From Pseudoruegeria sp039972875 (lineage in GTDB: Bacteria; Pseudomonadota; Alphaproteobacteria; Rhodobacterales; Rhodobacteraceae), in the NCBI GenBank assembly GCA_039972875.1, contig JBDWMA010000042.1, forward strand, positions 124,001 to 188,000: a stretch of DNA of 64,000 nucleotides, written 5' to 3'. Every line of letters starts with the position of its first letter. Within the stretch, counting starts at the first letter, position 1. The notes beneath the pieces were generated by a model, which made no database searches, was not told where the DNA came from, and saw only the letters and a program-made list of their open reading frames with translations. Below, one piece after another: positions 62,026-64,000 of this stretch. The position numbers and the translations under genes are program-made.

Positions 62026-62173
62026 TATCAGAACGCCTCTGTTCAACTTTGCGAAGGGTATCGCGTGTCCGACGACCCCGTGACAGGCTTGCGCAAACAA
62101 GCAAAAGGATCAGCAAAATGCTAACGCCATATGCGCTCAGAACTTCGACGGTATATTTCCCCAAATCAGGCAT
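62018..62173 (-). CDS. ccmD: Heme exporter protein CcmD
   Basis: A 51-residue single-helix protein starting MPDLGKYTVEVLSAYGVSIL, followed by a leucine-rich helix and a basic tail with LSRGRRTRDTLRKVEQRR, the CcmD layout. It stabilises CcmC-heme-CcmE. The ATG (62171-62173) overlaps the ccmC stop (TGATG) and its stop overlaps ccmG, so ccmC-ccmD-ccmG are coupled. Confidence 0.93.
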   Translation of the reverse strand: MPDLGKYTVEVLSAYGVSILLILLLVCASLSRGRRTRDTLRKVEQRRSDNG

Positions 62174-62907
62174 CAGCTTTCCAGTCTTTCACGGGCGATT
62201 AGCGCTTGCAGGCGGCGTGAGCGAATTTCCGTCCGTGTACGCAACAGGACCAGCGCAAGGAACAACAAAACAAAGCCCGCAATGCAGACAAGTAACGGAA
62301 GGTAAAACACATCCGCGACGTTTTCCTCTTTATCAAGCGACAGCGACGCCCCCTGATGCAGGCCTTGGTTCCAGAACAGCACCGCATAGCGCGACAACAG
62401 TGCAAACACAGACCCCACAAGGCACAACACGCTTGTTAAATCGGCGGCTGTATCGGGGTCATCGATCGCCGCCCAAAGTGAGATATACCCAAGATAAAAC
62501 AGAAACAGAATTAGGAAGGACGTCAACCTTGGATCCCATGCCCAGTACGTGCCCCACATCGGCTCCCCCCAGACGGCTCCGGTGAACAATGCGATCATAG
62601 TCATGACAAGGCCAATTGGCGCTGCGGCACGGGCCGCCAAAGCACTGACGTGATGGCGTCTGATCAGCCAGATCAAAGACGTCACCAACATCATAATCCA
62701 AGCGTTGATAGCCATCAAAGCACTCGGCACATGTAGGTAAATAATTTTAACAGTGGCCCCTTGACGAAAATCATCCGGCGTAAAGAAAAAACCCCAAATC
62801 AACCCGACAAACACACACAACGTCGCCGCACCGGCCACCCAAGGCAACAAAGCCCCCGAAGTTTGCATAAATCGTCGCGGATTCGCATATTCCCAGAATG
62901 ATGACAT
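62173..62907 (-). CDS. ccmC: Heme exporter protein CcmC
   Basis: A 244-residue membrane protein that delivers heme to CcmE. Six helices carry the tryptophan-rich signature VWGEPMWGTYWAWDPRLTS (residues ~130-148) and flanking His residues (KIIYLHVPSALMAI, NQGLHQGASL). Followed by ccmD. Here the upstream ccmB is separated by a tenA gene on the other strand. Confidence 0.95.
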   Translation of the reverse strand: MSSFWEYANPRRFMQTSGALLPWVAGAATLCVFVGLIWGFFFTPDDFRQGATVKIIYLHVPSALMAINAWIMMLVTSLIWLIRRHHVSALAARAAAPIGLVMTMIALFTGAVWGEPMWGTYWAWDPRLTSFLILFLFYLGYISLWAAIDDPDTAADLTSVLCLVGSVFALLSRYAVLFWNQGLHQGASLSLDKEENVADVFYLPLLVCIAGFVLLFLALVLLRTRTEIRSRRLQALIARERLES

Positions 62908-63098
62908 GGTTATTTGGCCTTAAGGTCTTGAGTCTCAACCACAGTATAGAGCGATTGCGTCTGTGAATATTGATGCGGATTGCCGCAGCAGCTTTGGCCG
63001 TTTGCACTATACACAGATGAAAAACAACCATTTCCTATAATTTGTGTTGCAACCCTCTGAAACAAAGGGAATTTGATGCGCAAAACAGGAGACATCTG

Positions 63099-63752
63099 AT
63101 GCGCCCAACCGAAAAATTAAAATCCATGGTTTTGAAAGACTGGCACGCGGCCACCTATCACCCCTTTTGTCGGGACCTCGCTCAAGGAACCCTGCCCTTA
63201 AACAAAATGCGTTGGTATCTGGTTCAGGATTATCAGTTTGTCGATGGGTTTATTCGCCTGTTGGCACGGGCTATCTCTCATGCCCCTACCCTGAAGGATG
63301 CAATTCCCATGGCGCAGTTTTTGGGGTTGGTTACATCAGAAGAGAACACTTATTTCCTCAGATCTTTTGACGCGCTCGGAGTTACAAAAGAAAAGCAAGA
63401 GGCCGCTCCAGCCAAACCAACGGCTGAATTTCAGGCGCTTATGGCGCGTGCTGCGGACAGTGGCGATTATGCACAGATGCTTGCTGTTCTTGTCGTCGCG
63501 GAATGGAGTTATCTTGAATGGGCCGCCCCATTCCTTGAACAAGCAGACACCCTGCCATTTTACTTTGGGGAATGGATCACATTACACGCCGGCGAAGGGT
63601 TCGAAGGGGTCGTTGCCCATTTGCGCAGTCAACTGGATGCCATATGGCCCAGTTTATCACCAGAAAACACTGCCCTCGTAGAGGCAACGTTTAGTGAGGC
63701 AATCCAGCTGGAACGCGCTTTCTTTGATGCGGCCTATCTGGACAGAGATTAA
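63099..63752 (+). CDS. tenA: TenA-family protein, Cys-less (TenA_E type)
   Basis: A 217-residue TenA/thiaminase-II-fold protein. The ATG at 63099 has AGGAGAC upstream. Landmarks: PFCRDLAQGTLPLNKMRWYLVQDYQFVDGF, LGLVTSEENTYFLRSF, VVAEWSYLEWA (active-site Glu) and YFGEWITLHAGEGFEG. The catalytic Cys of classical TenA in the P-C-x-W-x-Y position is absent, matching the Glu-only subfamily that acts in pyrimidine salvage for thiamin. It is embedded on the opposite strand between ccmC and ccmB. Confidence 0.88.
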   Translation: MRPTEKLKSMVLKDWHAATYHPFCRDLAQGTLPLNKMRWYLVQDYQFVDGFIRLLARAISHAPTLKDAIPMAQFLGLVTSEENTYFLRSFDALGVTKEKQEAAPAKPTAEFQALMARAADSGDYAQMLAVLVVAEWSYLEWAAPFLEQADTLPFYFGEWITLHAGEGFEGVVAHLRSQLDAIWPSLSPENTALVEATFSEAIQLERAFFDAAYLDRD

Positions 63753-63766
63753 ACCCGACGTCCCAC

Positions 63767-64000
63767 TTAGCGAATATTGATACGCAACGCAGCCGCGGCA
63801 GCAAATGGCAACAACGCCACGGCCCCGGCTGTGATCCCCGCCAACAAAAGCATCGGTGTTGTGGTGGCCAATCCGTTAATGCCGCGCTGAAGGGTTTCTG
63901 CCCCAAAAATAAGCGTTGGAACATACATTGGTAAAACCAAAAGAGACAGCAACAGACCTCCACGTTTTAAACCCACTGTGAGCGCCGCCCCAAAAGCCCC
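63767..64000 (-). CDS. ccmB: Heme exporter protein CcmB (partial, C-terminal end)
   Basis: The 3' end of ccmB, open past the right edge. About 77 residues: GAFGAALTVGLKRGGLLLSL, then VLPMYVPTLIFGAETLQRG and the final helix region ending ALRINIR. These match the C-terminal half of CcmB (LPLYVPVLIFG-type motif). It is convergent with tenA, with only 14 bases between stop codons. Confidence 0.93.
   Translation of the reverse strand, partial: GAFGAALTVGLKRGGLLLSLLVLPMYVPTLIFGAETLQRGINGLATTTPMLLLAGITAGAVALLPFAAAAALRINIR

Noticed and set aside
1..64000. CRISPR arrays, insertion sequences, prophage or toxin-antitoxin islands
   Set aside because: I saw no regularly spaced repeats, transposase or integrase frames, phage structural genes or toxin-antitoxin pairs.

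Overview
This window is chromosomal DNA of a marine alphaproteobacterium, most probably of the Roseobacter group (Rhodobacterales). The assignment rests on gene content and local gene order: a near-textbook DMSP lyase DddP, a CarD regulator beside FdxA and a SUV3-like helicase, an ftsY-EamA-ispZ block, an rpiA-gor-hflK-hflC-DUF2065-degP block, a cobalamin-riboswitch-controlled DUF1636-BtuDFC operon, LysE with an Lrp-type regulator, and a ccm cytochrome c maturation cluster. There is no prophage, insertion sequence, CRISPR array or rRNA operon; one tRNA gene (Leu, UAG anticodon) is present.

Layout. 1-6.3 kb: partial gene, septation protein, DMT transporter and FtsY (minus), a WaaP/BUD32-like kinase (plus), lysoplasmalogenase and a NuoE-NuoF fusion flavoprotein (minus). 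6.4-12.4 kb: AlkB-type hydroxylase, small secreted protein, HppD with a divergent Lrp regulator that leads a Kef antiporter-CobS operon. 12.4-17.4 kb: minus-strand block SUV3 helicase-S4 protein-FdxA-CarD, plus a TPR protein. 17.4-26.3 kb: SCP2 protein, alpha/beta hydrolase, Bcr/CflA efflux pump, oligoendopeptidase F, hydroxyacid dehydrogenase, FG-GAP protein with a 2Fe-2S ferredoxin, a remnant of the error-prone polymerase DnaE2, a glycosyltransferase and a PG-binding lipoprotein. 26.4-33.6 kb: minus-strand quality-control and redox block RpiA-Gor-HflK-HflC-DUF2065-(glycosyltransferase)-DegP. 33.8-41.3 kb: serine deaminase, LysE/Lrp pair, DUF1761, di-heme cytochrome c, trigger factor, glycosyltransferase, sulfotransferase, tRNA-Leu. 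41.4-45.6 kb: Hint protein, Nnr, GlnB-GlnA. 45.7-49.7 kb: an adenine-methylase remnant, then a cobalamin riboswitch, a small ORF, DUF1636 and a B12-type ABC importer. 49.8-57.5 kb: DUF3445 protein divergent from DddP, hydrolase-OsmC fusion, PurB, LpxL-like acyltransferase, DUF1223. 57.7-64 kb: aconitase, SDR, CcmG-CcmD-CcmC, TenA, and the end of CcmB.

How it fits together: the cell takes up and uses cobalamin (riboswitch-BtuDFC, CobS), cleaves algal DMSP (DddP), catabolises tyrosine (HppD) and serine (SdaA), assimilates ammonium (GlnB-GlnA), and builds c-type cytochromes (Ccm, di-heme cytochrome). Most genes are housekeeping. The less explained signals are regulatory or evolutionary: a promoter-terminator unit in the carD leader, palindromes between DUF3445 and dddP, a small ORF with an ideal ribosome-binding site under the cobalamin riboswitch, gene remnants of dnaE2 and a DNA adenine methylase, and single genes inserted in normally contiguous operons.
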